NCBI GenBank assembly: GCA_046329195.1
Contig: JAXLVB010000002.1
Location: 930,001 to 994,000 of the forward strand
Length of the DNA stretch: 64,000 nucleotides
From: JAXLVB01 sp046329195
GTDB taxonomy: Bacteria; Bacteroidota; Bacteroidia; Cytophagales; Spirosomataceae
Reading direction: 5' to 3'
Shown: one piece after another, positions 43,459 through 53,073 of the stretch
Numbering within the stretch: position 1 is the stretch's first letter
How the letters are laid out: every line of letters starts with the position of its first letter
The notes under the pieces: generated by a model
Told to the model about the DNA's origin: nothing
What the model saw: the letters and a program-made list of their open reading frames with translations, nothing else
Database searches by the model: none
Program-made: the position numbers and the translations under genes

Positions 43459-46400
43459 TTACAAACTCGAATCTTTCTTTTTATCCGTCAAGTTAATGGC
43501 CGGAATCCGTTGTTCGCTGACCATGTTGTTGAAGGCGGGTACGTCCTTATCTACTATACTTTTTAGTTTATTAATCTGTGCATCAATCTTTTGAGACAAG
43601 TCATTATAAGCATCATACGACTGTTTGGTTGGATGCGAGTCGGCTGAACCTACTACGCTTCCAACGCCTGCGAGTTTATCATTAAGCTGAATCGGATGCG
43701 CCAATAAGTCTTGTGGCGCACGGGCTTTGGGTTGCATCAGTTGGCCTTCGATTTCGTCTAACTGCTTCAGCATTGGTTTGGTGATGTTCTCAAACTTCTT
43801 CACATTTTCGGGTTCTTTCACCCCGCCCATGTAGTCGTTGATTTGCTTCTTAATCTTCTTGATTTGGTTGATGGCGCTGTGCGTCTCTGACAGTTTCTTG
43901 TTGATCTTTAGCAATAACTCCAACTGCGCTTGGTAGTCGGCAGTGGTGAGTTTCAGACGTGGGTCCTGCAAAATCTCAAAAGGTTGTTGAGCCACCAGTG
44001 AGTCACCTAAGTACAACTTTACGGTATAGTTTCCGGGAATGGCTTTCGGCCCCGTTACCGAGCCTGACCACATAAAATTAGGCCCCTCTACTTGCTCTGC
44101 ATCAGGGTAACGCATATCCCACAAAAAGGTATTCAGCCCCGTTTTGGCTGACAAAATACCCGGACGTTGCATTTTAACATCTTCATAAAAGTCTTTAGAA
44201 GTCCGAATCGGCTCTCCTTTACGATCTTTTTGATTTGAATAGGTGATGATTTCTTCATTAGCTGCGGTGAAGAATTTCATTTTAAATTCTTTAGCTGGCT
44301 TTTCTCGGAGATAATAGTTAATAATCACCCCGTTAGGCGCATTGGTACCTGCATCTAATGGCGCTCCTCTAAAGCCGCCTTGTCCGCCTTGCATCCGATA
44401 CGCATGGCGTGGTTTAAACAAGTGTATTTTTTTGTTTTCGAGCGCATTATCTGCCAATTCATACAATGGTGTAATATCATCCAAAATCCAGAAAGACCGT
44501 CCATGTGTGGAAACCACTAAATCTTTTTCACGCTTCTGAACCTGTAAATCACGGATGGGCGTGCTGGGTAAATTAAGGTTCAACGATTGCCAAGTAGCAC
44601 CGTCATCAAACGAAACATAGATACCTCGCTCAGTACCCATGTATAGCAATCCCTGCTTGTTTGGGTCTTCTCGCACCACACGCACGTATTCGTCGGCAGG
44701 GATGCCATTGGTAATGGACTTCCATGTTTTACCATAATCCGTCGAAACGAAGGCGTAGGGTTTGCGGTCGCCAAACATGTACCGAGTGGCCGAAAGATAG
44801 ACTTTCCCCTTCACGAAATCGGAACAGTGAATAATACTGATGAGAGCCAAGTCGCCTAACTGTGTGGTGGGTAAGGTGATGTTTTCCCAGTTTTTGCCAG
44901 CATCTTTGCTTACATATACATAACCATCGTCGGAGCCAGTATAGTACACTCCTTTTTCAAGCGGCGATTCGGCCAAGGCAAAGATGGTGGCGTAGGTTTC
45001 GGCTCCTGTTTGGTCTAAGGTAATAGGGCCACCCGTAGGGCCGGTAGTCTTAGGGTCATTGCGAGTGAGGTCGGGGCTAATGGTTTCCCAACTCATGCCA
45101 TAATCGGTACTGGTATGCACATACTGAGAAGTGATGAACATCCGCTTAGAATCGTGTGGTGAAAACATAATCGGATAGGTCCACTGAAAACGATACTTAC
45201 GATTGGCGGAGGTGTTACCCATAAACCGCTCTGGGTAAAACGAAATGTCTTGATCTTGGTTGGTCTCGGCGTTATGTTTGGTAATTAATCCATCATACGA
45301 ACCTCCAAAGGTAATTTTAGGGTTGTTGGGGTCCGAAACAATGTAGCCCGACTCTCCTCCTGCTACGGGGTACCATGCACCACTTCCAATGCTAAAATCG
45401 TCTGTTCGAGAAGCAATCCGAATGGACGAGTTATCTTGTTGAGCGCCATATACATTGTAAGGAAAATCATTATCTACACTAACGTGATAAAATTGGGCTG
45501 TTGGAATGTCCACTTCCGAAAACGTAACACCTCCGTTGTAAGTCACTTCGGCTCCCCCATCGTCAGAAATGATGAAATTATCGGCATTCTTCGGGTTTAC
45601 CCAAACATCATGCGTATCGCCGTGATGTACATTGATGCGGGTAAAAGTTTTTCCACCATCTAACGACTTGAATGAGTTGACATTCAGCACGATAAGCCCG
45701 TTTTCGTTATTGGGAAGGGTCTGCAAATTCATGTAATACCACGGCCGCTGCCACAAGTTTTTGTCTTCGTTGATCAATTGCCAATGCTCGCCACCGTCAT
45801 CAGAACGATACAACCCACCTTTGGCACTTTCAATCATTGCATACAAACGGTTGGAGTTGGCTGACGAAACCGCTATACCAATTTTACCCAACAAGCCTTT
45901 GGGCATTCCAGGCTTTTCGTTAAGGCAAACCCACGTATCACCGCCATCCATTGATTTGTAAATGCCACATCCTTTTCCACCTGACGACATCGAGTGGCCA
46001 TTTCGGTAAGCTTGCCAAAGTGTGGCGTAAATAATCCGTGGATTGTTAGGATCTATGCGTACATGATAAGCACCTGTACTATCATTTTTTGCCAAGATTT
46101 GCTTCCAAGTAGCTCCTCCATCTAAACTTCTATAGACACCTCTTTCTTTGTTGGGGGCGAATGGGTCTCCTACTGCTGCTACATAAACAACGTTTGCATC
46201 TTTCGGATGAACTTCAATGGTAGCTATGGCATCAACAGCTTTTAATCCGATGTGTTTCCAGGTGGCTCCCCCATCTGTTGATTTATAAATACCATCGCCA
46301 AACGAAATATTAGAACGCATATCGGCTTCTCCCATTCCTACATAGACAACATTGGCATCAGATGGTGCAACAGCGATAGCTCCCACCGACGATGATTTGA

Positions 46401-46707
46401 AAGTAGAATCGGAAATACTAAACCAGTTTGCTCCTCCGTCATTAGTTTTCCAAACTCCGCCACCTGTAGCTCCAAAATAATAAGTCAACGGAAAATCGCC
46501 ATGGCCTGCACATGCGAGTGAGCGACCTGCTCGAAAAGGGCCAATGTTGCGCCATTTCAGCGATTGTAATTGGTCGGAACTAACAAAAGGTTTGGGAATA
46601 CTTGGGACAACAGGAGGGGATGTTTTCTTTTTTTGGGCAAATAGAGGTACACCACTTGCTCCCAGTATCAAGGCTAAACTTAGCCTAACAAAAAAGCGAT
46701 TAGTCAT
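43459..46707 (-). CDS. Secreted VPS10/sortilin-like Asp-box propeller protein
   Basis: The start is the ATG complementary to 46705-46707, giving 1082 residues with a signal peptide (MTNRFFVRLSLALILGASG). A 25-codon upstream extension of the frame has no signal character. The protein opens LKWRNIGPFRAGRSLACAGH and has many Asp-box repeats (GVWKTNDGGANW, GIYKSTDGGATW, GVYRSLDGGATW, GLYRSDDGGEHW, YVSKDAGKNW). These form a large beta-propeller of the sortilin/VPS10 type. The last 350 residues form a beta-rich C-terminal domain with a coiled-coil region (LELLLKINKKLSETHSAINQ). Such proteins are common in Bacteroidota with unknown ligand. No peptidase or glycosidase residues are visible. Confidence 0.87.
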   Translation of the reverse strand: MTNRFFVRLSLALILGASGVPLFAQKKKTSPPVVPSIPKPFVSSDQLQSLKWRNIGPFRAGRSLACAGHGDFPLTYYFGATGGGVWKTNDGGANWFSISDSTFKSSSVGAIAVAPSDANVVYVGMGEADMRSNISFGDGIYKSTDGGATWKHIGLKAVDAIATIEVHPKDANVVYVAAVGDPFAPNKERGVYRSLDGGATWKQILAKNDSTGAYHVRIDPNNPRIIYATLWQAYRNGHSMSSGGKGCGIYKSMDGGDTWVCLNEKPGMPKGLLGKIGIAVSSANSNRLYAMIESAKGGLYRSDDGGEHWQLINEDKNLWQRPWYYMNLQTLPNNENGLIVLNVNSFKSLDGGKTFTRINVHHGDTHDVWVNPKNADNFIISDDGGAEVTYNGGVTFSEVDIPTAQFYHVSVDNDFPYNVYGAQQDNSSIRIASRTDDFSIGSGAWYPVAGGESGYIVSDPNNPKITFGGSYDGLITKHNAETNQDQDISFYPERFMGNTSANRKYRFQWTYPIMFSPHDSKRMFITSQYVHTSTDYGMSWETISPDLTRNDPKTTGPTGGPITLDQTGAETYATIFALAESPLEKGVYYTGSDDGYVYVSKDAGKNWENITLPTTQLGDLALISIIHCSDFVKGKVYLSATRYMFGDRKPYAFVSTDYGKTWKSITNGIPADEYVRVVREDPNKQGLLYMGTERGIYVSFDDGATWQSLNLNLPSTPIRDLQVQKREKDLVVSTHGRSFWILDDITPLYELADNALENKKIHLFKPRHAYRMQGGQGGFRGAPLDAGTNAPNGVIINYYLREKPAKEFKMKFFTAANEEIITYSNQKDRKGEPIRTSKDFYEDVKMQRPGILSAKTGLNTFLWDMRYPDAEQVEGPNFMWSGSVTGPKAIPGNYTVKLYLGDSLVAQQPFEILQDPRLKLTTADYQAQLELLLKINKKLSETHSAINQIKKIKKQINDYMGGVKEPENVKKFENITKPMLKQLDEIEGQLMQPKARAPQDLLAHPIQLNDKLAGVGSVVGSADSHPTKQSYDAYNDLSQKIDAQINKLKSIVDKDVPAFNNMVSEQRIPAINLTDKKKDSSL

Positions 46708-46964
46708 GTGGGTGTTGGTTAAGGTTGTAGATGAGAGCGAAAAATAGAAGGCTTTATAATCAATATTCTTAAAATGATACAAGACTCTTTAATGTTGAGA
46801 CCATTGCTTAGTAAAGCTACATAAAATTTCGCCATTACAGCAAAAATACATCATTTTGACTCTTTGAAAAGTATGGTTTTATCTACAAACCGTACAAATA
46901 ATACTGGAAATAGCTATCTTTACCCTTTCTGAAAATGGAGTTATTTCCGCAATACGTTCATCCC
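46708..46964. other. Divergent intergenic region
   Basis: No gene is visible. TATTTTTG on the minus strand (46841-46848) matches the -7 form for the VPS10 gene but lacks a TTG at normal spacing. TATCTTTA (46915-46922) is a weak -7 candidate for the plus-strand gene. Confidence 0.4.
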
Positions 46965-49900
46965 ATGAAGAGGTACTATCCTTTGTTGATTCTATCTGTT
47001 TTGTTGACGGCTCATTTCTTGACCAGCTGCGGCCCCAGTATTCCAGACGAAATCCAAAAAGCCTCCGCCCATTTGCCAGATGAGGTAGATTTTAACCTGC
47101 ATATTAAGCCATTGCTGTCGGACCGTTGCTTCAAATGCCATGGGCCTGACAAAAACAATCAGAAAGCTGGCTTGCGATTAGATACTCCTGATGGAGCCTA
47201 TGCTGCTTTGACGGCTGAACATTCCAACCGAAAAGCGAACGTAGCCATTTTGCCAGGCGATTTGAAGGGCAGTGAAGTGTTTCATCGAATCATTTCGACA
47301 GACACCAGTTATATGATGCCCATGCCGTCGTCTAACTTGAGCTTGAGCAACGAAGATAAAGCCTTGATTGTTAAATGGATACAACAAGGAGGGGTCTATA
47401 AAAAGCATTGGTCGCTGCTGGCTCCATCGGCACCCAAACCTCCAGAGGTAAAACAAGTAGCTTGGGGCAACAACCCCCTAGATTTATTCATTCTCCACCA
47501 ATTGGAAGCCAAGGGAATTCGCCCTGCTTCGCCAGCCTCTAAAGAGCAATGGCACCGGAGGGTAAGTCTTGATTTAACGGGTTTGCCTCCTTCTCCGCAA
47601 GAAATTAACCAATTTTTGGCAGATAACACTCCTTCGGCGTATGAAAAAGTAGTGGACCGACTTTTAGCTTCACCCCATTTTGGGGAAAGAATGGCTGTTG
47701 ATTGGCTCGATGTGGCTCGTTATGCCGATTCTCATGGGTATCAAGACGATGGGATGCGAAATGTATTCCCCTACAGAGACTGGGTTATTAAAGCCTTCAA
47801 TCAAAATTTACCGTATAATCAGTTCATTACGTGGCAGTTGGCTGGTGATATGTTACCTAAGCCTACCAGAGATATGTTGGTGGCCACGTGTTTTAATCGC
47901 AATCATCCACAAACCCAAGAGGGCGGCGTAGTGGATGAAGAATATCGAGTTGAATACGTAGCCGACCGAACCAATACGTTTGGCAAAGCCTTCTTAGGGC
48001 TTACCTTAGAATGTGCCCGCTGCCATGACCATAAGTACGACCCCATTTCACAAAAAGACTACTATCAATTATACGCTTTCTTTAATAGCAATAACGACTC
48101 GGGAATCATTCCATACAATGGTGAACCTTCGCCAACAGTAATACTGACAACCCCAGAAGTCGAAGAAAAGCTTTCGTTTATCCATAACAAAATGATGCCA
48201 CTGGAAAAAGCCATTCAACCAGCACTCTACCAACAAAATTTTGAAAAGTGGGTAGCAGAGGCTGAGAAGTCGCCAGAAAAATGGGCGGGTGTCAAAACAG
48301 GATGGATTGGGCATTTTCCGATGGATGCGTATGTACTGACCAAAGACAAAGCTTTGCTCGACAACAAGGAGCTCTCCTTAGAAAAGAAAATGCGTGATTT
48401 AGAAAATAAAGCACCCAATGCTAAACTCAAAGCTTGGGTAAGCGGAGATATGGACCGAAAACCTGTGCTTGTTGAAGGAAAAAAGGGGAAAGCTATGAAG
48501 CTTATTGGCGATGCAGGGATGGATTTTACCCGTGAACTTGAGTTTGAGCGCAATCAGCCATTCACCATAAGCCTTTGGGCAAAATTTTTGACCGATAAAG
48601 AAGAAGGGGCGCTATTTGGCTCAGGCAATGGCGAGTTTGAGGGACATCGGGGCTATCGGTGTGTGCTCAATAAAGACCAAACGCTTTCTGTCACCTTTGC
48701 GTATGTGTATCCTGCCAACTGTATTGACATTCAAACGTTACAAAAAGTCCCCAAAAATCAATGGACTAACATCACCATCACCTACGATGGCACCAGCAAA
48801 GCAAGTGGTATTGGTTTGTATTTGAATGGAAAACGAGCCGCCGTTAAAGTATTGACCGACAATCTTCATAAAAGTATTGTCTATGGCGAAAACCATTCGC
48901 ATTGGGGTAATTGGACTGATATGAGTTTTCAGATTGGCAAGTTCTTTCAGGGTTCGCTCAAAGACATTGTAGTGGACGATCTAAAAGCCTACAATCGTGA
49001 ACTTTCTGTTCTTGAAATCAACGAGCTCCTCGATTTACCTAATACGGTTGTCAATATCCTAAAAACACCTCGTGCCAACCGAACGCCTGTACAACAAGAA
49101 CAACTCCTTGATTTTTATCTCCTTAACCGACTTGATAAGCAGTTCAACCAAGCATTTGATGCGTTGACAAAGTTACGGTTTGAAGAAAGTGAATTGTTGA
49201 CTAATGTACCCGAACTTATGACCATGTCGGAGCGGAAAGAACCTCGGCCTACCTTCATTTTAGCACGAGGCGCCTACGATGCTCCCAAAGAACGGGTTTT
49301 TCCTCAAGTTCCAGCATCGCTTCTGTCTTTGGGAAACTATCCTAAAAATCGGCTTGGCTTAGCGCAGTGGCTAACCGACAAGAATCATCCTCTCACGAGC
49401 AGGGTGGCCGTAAATCGGCTTTGGATGCTATGTTTTGGGCGTGGTTTGGTCGGTACACAAGAAGATTTTGGCAATCAAGGTACCTTGCCAAGTCACCCTG
49501 AATTGCTTGATTACTTGGCAATTGACTTTATGGAACATGGTTGGGACGTCAAACGATTATTGAAACAAATCGTTCTGTCATCAACCTATCGGCAATCATC
49601 GGTTTCTTCAGCCGAAGTTAATCAAAAAGACCCTAACAACGATTGGTACAGTCGTTATCCATCCTACCGATTGTCAGCGGAAATGATTCGAGACAACGCC
49701 CTGACTGTGAGCGGATTGTTGGTCAATAAAATCGGAGGAAAAAGTGTGTATCCCTACCAGCCCCCCGGGATTTGGGAAGCATTAGCCACACGCAACCTCA
49801 CCACATACCAGCAAGGACATGGAGAAGATTTATATCGAAGAAGTCTTTATACTGTCTGGAAACGGAGTTCGCCACCACCCTCTATGCTCACTTTTGATTC

Positions 49901-50291
49901 GCCCGACCGATACTTTTGTGTAGTTCGACGTCAAAAAACAGCCACGCCACTTCAGTCTTTAATTATGATGAATGATCCGCAATATGTAGAAGCTGCTCGT
50001 AAATTAGCAGAGAGAATGCTAACCGAAGGTGGTCAAATCCTTGATTCACAGCTAAGTTATGGGTTTAGATGGATAACAAGCCGAACTCCTATTAAAGCAG
50101 AAGTGCAGCTACTTAACAAATTGTATCAAGAATCTTTAACTGATTTTCAAAAGAATCCTTCAAAGACCAAAGGGATTTTATCAGTTGGTGAAAGCCCTGT
50201 CTCGGCTAAATTGAATCGAAATCAACTAGCTGCCATGTCCCTAGTAGCCAGCACCTTGATGAATTTAGATGAATTTGTTGTTAAACGTTAA
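46965..50291 (+). CDS. PSD1 (DUF1553) and DUF1549 protein with cytochrome-c-like and LamG domains
   Basis: The start at 46965 gives 1108 residues and a lipoprotein signal (MKRYYPLLILSVLL to LTSC). An upstream ATG at 46935 adds 10 residues. The PSCyt1 domain has the haem motif CFKCHG. DUF1549 (PSCyt2) follows, with LDLTGLPPSPQEI, ADSHGYQDDGMRNVFPYRDWVI and ECARCHDHKYDPI (a second CxxCH). A LamG/concanavalin-like domain occupies about 480-690. PSD1/DUF1553 ends the protein (PLTSRVAVNRLWMLCFGRGLV, LSSTYRQSS, ATPLQSLIMMNDPQYVEA). This protein type was first noted in Planctomycetes and is thought to act with a DUF1501 partner in surface polysaccharide processing. The partner is present at 53074. 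Confidence 0.9.
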   Translation: MKRYYPLLILSVLLTAHFLTSCGPSIPDEIQKASAHLPDEVDFNLHIKPLLSDRCFKCHGPDKNNQKAGLRLDTPDGAYAALTAEHSNRKANVAILPGDLKGSEVFHRIISTDTSYMMPMPSSNLSLSNEDKALIVKWIQQGGVYKKHWSLLAPSAPKPPEVKQVAWGNNPLDLFILHQLEAKGIRPASPASKEQWHRRVSLDLTGLPPSPQEINQFLADNTPSAYEKVVDRLLASPHFGERMAVDWLDVARYADSHGYQDDGMRNVFPYRDWVIKAFNQNLPYNQFITWQLAGDMLPKPTRDMLVATCFNRNHPQTQEGGVVDEEYRVEYVADRTNTFGKAFLGLTLECARCHDHKYDPISQKDYYQLYAFFNSNNDSGIIPYNGEPSPTVILTTPEVEEKLSFIHNKMMPLEKAIQPALYQQNFEKWVAEAEKSPEKWAGVKTGWIGHFPMDAYVLTKDKALLDNKELSLEKKMRDLENKAPNAKLKAWVSGDMDRKPVLVEGKKGKAMKLIGDAGMDFTRELEFERNQPFTISLWAKFLTDKEEGALFGSGNGEFEGHRGYRCVLNKDQTLSVTFAYVYPANCIDIQTLQKVPKNQWTNITITYDGTSKASGIGLYLNGKRAAVKVLTDNLHKSIVYGENHSHWGNWTDMSFQIGKFFQGSLKDIVVDDLKAYNRELSVLEINELLDLPNTVVNILKTPRANRTPVQQEQLLDFYLLNRLDKQFNQAFDALTKLRFEESELLTNVPELMTMSERKEPRPTFILARGAYDAPKERVFPQVPASLLSLGNYPKNRLGLAQWLTDKNHPLTSRVAVNRLWMLCFGRGLVGTQEDFGNQGTLPSHPELLDYLAIDFMEHGWDVKRLLKQIVLSSTYRQSSVSSAEVNQKDPNNDWYSRYPSYRLSAEMIRDNALTVSGLLVNKIGGKSVYPYQPPGIWEALATRNLTTYQQGHGEDLYRRSLYTVWKRSSPPPSMLTFDSPDRYFCVVRRQKTATPLQSLIMMNDPQYVEAARKLAERMLTEGGQILDSQLSYGFRWITSRTPIKAEVQLLNKLYQESLTDFQKNPSKTKGILSVGESPVSAKLNRNQLAAMSLVASTLMNLDEFVVKR

Positions 50292-50299
50292 TAAACCCC

Positions 50300-50803
50300 A
50301 TGACAAAACTCGTTAATGTGCTTTTGTTAAGTGTTATATTAGCAGTGGATGGTTGTACTAGTTTAATCCCGGCTAATTCTGTTCAAGATTCGCCAATTTT
50401 AAATTCGGGTACAGTAATAAATGATATTAAATTAAGTGACGAGTTTACTATAATTTATTTCACATATTACAACAATAATAAGCCTGTTTATAATAACTAT
50501 GGTCGAATTATTAGTGAAGGAATGACACCAATTGGCTTCTATAAGTATGCAGAACTCATTGCTTTACAAGGAACACGCCATTTCAAATTCGTCAAAGCAG
50601 AAGGGATTCCAGTTACCAAAAAAATGACAGACTTAGCATTTTATGGAAAAAAAACATACCCAGGTGACCGTGTTTCGTTTATCGCTTATTTTGAGCGATT
50701 AGACAAAGGGATTGAATATTTTGATTTGTACGAGTGTAAAGAGTCATCAGACAATTCATGTTGGAATGTTCAGAATTTACACATTGAAAATCCAGCATTT
50801 TGA
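50300..50803 (+). CDS. Small lipoprotein, truncated paralogue of the OmpA-type lipoprotein at 50842
   Basis: This 167-residue lipoprotein (MTKLVNVLLLSVILAVDGC) has a single domain matching the N-terminal domain of the next gene. Shared segments are AELIALQGTRHFKFV, GDRVSFIAYFERLDKGIE and FDLYECKES. It lacks the OmpA C-terminal domain. It looks like a duplicated, shortened copy. No function is known. Its start codon is 9 bp after the PSD1 stop, suggesting co-transcription. An envelope-surface ligand-binding role is only a guess. Confidence 0.8.
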   Translation: MTKLVNVLLLSVILAVDGCTSLIPANSVQDSPILNSGTVINDIKLSDEFTIIYFTYYNNNKPVYNNYGRIISEGMTPIGFYKYAELIALQGTRHFKFVKAEGIPVTKKMTDLAFYGKKTYPGDRVSFIAYFERLDKGIEYFDLYECKESSDNSCWNVQNLHIENPAF

Positions 50804-50841
50804 ACATTTTAATTATCATCTAACCCAATTTTGTATCTTTT

Positions 50842-52182
50842 ATGACTAAACTCGTTAATGCTCTTTTATTTGTCTGTTTAATTGCTACCAGTGGCTGTGT
50901 ACCCATGTGGCCAACCAATTACCCAGGGAATGGGGGTGGAAACAGTGGTGGAAATAATCCTCCCTCACAACCAACGCCTGCGCCAACCCCTGTTCCTACC
51001 TCTAACCGGGGCATTACGGTCAATAACATTCGGTTAACCGATCAATACACCATACTTGACCTAACTTTTTTTAATAATGCGAGAGCACGCTATGACCAAA
51101 CCTCAGGTCGCATGATTTCTGACGGCTCGCAGCCAGTAGCATTTCATGTAAACGCCGAATTGATTGCTATGCAAGGTGCTCGGCATTTCAAATTAGTCAA
51201 TGTTGAAGGTTTACCAACCAATAAAAATTTTGTGGACCTTCAACGAAATGGTCACATTGTCAAAGCAGGTCAAAGTGTCTCTTTTACCGTTTATTTTGAA
51301 CGATTAGACCGAGGTATCGAAACCTTTGATATGTTTGAGTGTCAAGATGCGGACACCTACACGTGTTGGAATCAGTACAATCTGTACGTCAGTAATCCAG
51401 CTCCCGTTGTCACACAAACGCCTCCTCCTCCTACCTCAAAACCACAATCAACCCCAAGCAATCTCCCTCCTACTCAGACGCCACCTGTAGTTACGAAACC
51501 AAAGGATTCAACCCCGACTAATCCGCAGCCAGAGGCTAAAGTTCCTAAAATGACACCAAAAGGTATTTGGTTGACAGGGATTGTGCGAGATGCTAAAACA
51601 AAGGAGCCCATTACCGCCAAACTCAACTTCCAACAATCACCCAGTTTGGTAGAAGTTGATTCGGTACAAAGTTTTCAAGAAAGTGGTACGTATCGAATCC
51701 GCTTAGACGCTGGCCAAGTTTATACATTTGCCGTAACATCCAGAGGTTATTTAGTAGTTACCGACGTTGTTGACCTTTCTAAAACACCCGATGGACAAAC
51801 CATCAAAAAGGATATTTTGCTCAAACCATTTGAGGTGGGCGACAAAGTAACGCTTCAAAATATCTACTTCGAAATGAGTAAAGCTGACATTTTGGAGGCT
51901 TCTTTCGCCGAATTGGATAAATTGGTGCGTATGATGAAAGAAAACCCTAGTATGCGTATTCGTTTAGAAGGGCATACAGATATTGTGGGAGACCCAGTTG
52001 AGAACTTGAAGCTTTCGCAACAACGGGTTGACAATGTGAAGGAATATTTGATGAAAAAAGGGATTTCTGGCGCTCGTATCGAGACCATTGGCCACGGAAG
52101 TAAGTATCCGATTTTGAAAAAAGGTACCGACGAAGAGCGCCGAGTGAACCGACGAGTCGAATTTGTAATTTTGAATACTTAA
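50842..52182 (+). CDS. OmpA-family lipoprotein with Pro/Thr-rich linkers
   Basis: This 446-residue lipoprotein (MTKLVNALLFVCLIATSGC) has a Gly/Asn/Pro-rich linker. Then comes the same domain as its neighbour (about 60-190: NRGITVNNIRLTDQYTILDLTF, YFERLDRGIETFDMFE). A second Pro/Thr-rich linker follows (about 190-240), then a carboxypeptidase-regulatory-like sandwich (GIWLTGIVRDAKTKEPITAKLNF). The C-terminal OmpA domain binds peptidoglycan (LQNIYFEMSKADILEASFAELDKL, RLEGHTDIVGD, LSQQRVDNVKEYL, HGSKYP, RRVNRRVEF). It anchors the outer membrane to the cell wall. It is inserted between the PSD1 and DUF1501 genes. Start residues MTKLVN are identical to the preceding gene, supporting tandem duplication. 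Confidence 0.87.
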   Translation: MTKLVNALLFVCLIATSGCVPMWPTNYPGNGGGNSGGNNPPSQPTPAPTPVPTSNRGITVNNIRLTDQYTILDLTFFNNARARYDQTSGRMISDGSQPVAFHVNAELIAMQGARHFKLVNVEGLPTNKNFVDLQRNGHIVKAGQSVSFTVYFERLDRGIETFDMFECQDADTYTCWNQYNLYVSNPAPVVTQTPPPPTSKPQSTPSNLPPTQTPPVVTKPKDSTPTNPQPEAKVPKMTPKGIWLTGIVRDAKTKEPITAKLNFQQSPSLVEVDSVQSFQESGTYRIRLDAGQVYTFAVTSRGYLVVTDVVDLSKTPDGQTIKKDILLKPFEVGDKVTLQNIYFEMSKADILEASFAELDKLVRMMKENPSMRIRLEGHTDIVGDPVENLKLSQQRVDNVKEYLMKKGISGARIETIGHGSKYPILKKGTDEERRVNRRVEFVILNT

Positions 52183-52253
52183 ATGCTTACCACGAATACA
52201 CGCCTTCAACCTGTATCCGTGGTGAGTTTCGTCCACCAAAATAAAATCATCTT

Positions 52254-53033
52254 ATGAATCTGCTCACTCAAATCCGAAACCGAAATACCTTGCTTTATCA
52301 AATAGCACTATTTCACATCGTGTTGGCAGGAATTACAGCTCTACTTATGATGGTGGACACTACCCAAGTGGCGGGCGTCAATCGCTGGATAAAACCCTTT
52401 AAGTTTGATGTTTCAGTAAGCATTTATTTACTAACTATTGCATGGCTTTCTGCATATTTGCCTACAAATTGGATACGCAAAATCAGCCTGCAAATCGCCA
52501 TTTGCCTTTTAATTGAAATCATTTTGATTCATTTGCAAGCAGCACGAGGTGTCAAATCACATTTCAATCGAGAATCCATTGATGGCGGTATCATTTATGC
52601 CATCATGGGAATTTTTATCTTATACAATACCGTATTGGTTGTGTTGATAACGATTAAGTTTTTCAAAATCAAGTTCGACTTGCCCCCGCTCTACCTAAAA
52701 GGCATTCGGTTTGGGTTGCTTAGTTTTTTGCTCGGTAGTTTTTTAGCTATGTATATGTCTTCAAGCCCCGGACATACCGTAGGTGCTCCTGACGGAGGGG
52801 CTGGTTTACCATTTTTGAATTGGAGTACAACCGTTGGTGACTTACGTGTTATGCACTTTCTGGGCATTCATGGTTTACAACTTTTTATCTTATTAGGAGC
52901 TTATTTGAGCCGACCGAACAACCAATCAAGCCGTAACATCTTTATTTTGAATGGGTTATTTCTTGTCTTCATTGGTATGGTGATTGCCACTTTTATCCAA
53001 GCTTTATTGGCAAAACCCTTTATTTCGCTTTAA
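52254..53033 (+). CDS. Seven-helix integral membrane protein of unknown function
   Basis: This 259-residue protein has about seven hydrophobic helices (for example IALFHIVLAGITALLMM, ISLQIAICLLIEIILIHL, GGIIYAIMGIFILYNTVLVV, FGLLSFLLGSFLAMYM). Conserved-looking loop segments are NRWIKPFKFDVSVSIY and RGVKSHFNRESIDG. I do not recognise the family. It sits 71 bp after the OmpA-type gene and 40 bp before the DUF1501 gene, so it may be in one unit with them. Confidence 0.75.
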   Translation: MNLLTQIRNRNTLLYQIALFHIVLAGITALLMMVDTTQVAGVNRWIKPFKFDVSVSIYLLTIAWLSAYLPTNWIRKISLQIAICLLIEIILIHLQAARGVKSHFNRESIDGGIIYAIMGIFILYNTVLVVLITIKFFKIKFDLPPLYLKGIRFGLLSFLLGSFLAMYMSSSPGHTVGAPDGGAGLPFLNWSTTVGDLRVMHFLGIHGLQLFILLGAYLSRPNNQSSRNIFILNGLFLVFIGMVIATFIQALLAKPFISL

Positions 53034-53073
53034 AAACTTTTAATTTGGAGTAGTATTTTCATGACTTACGACA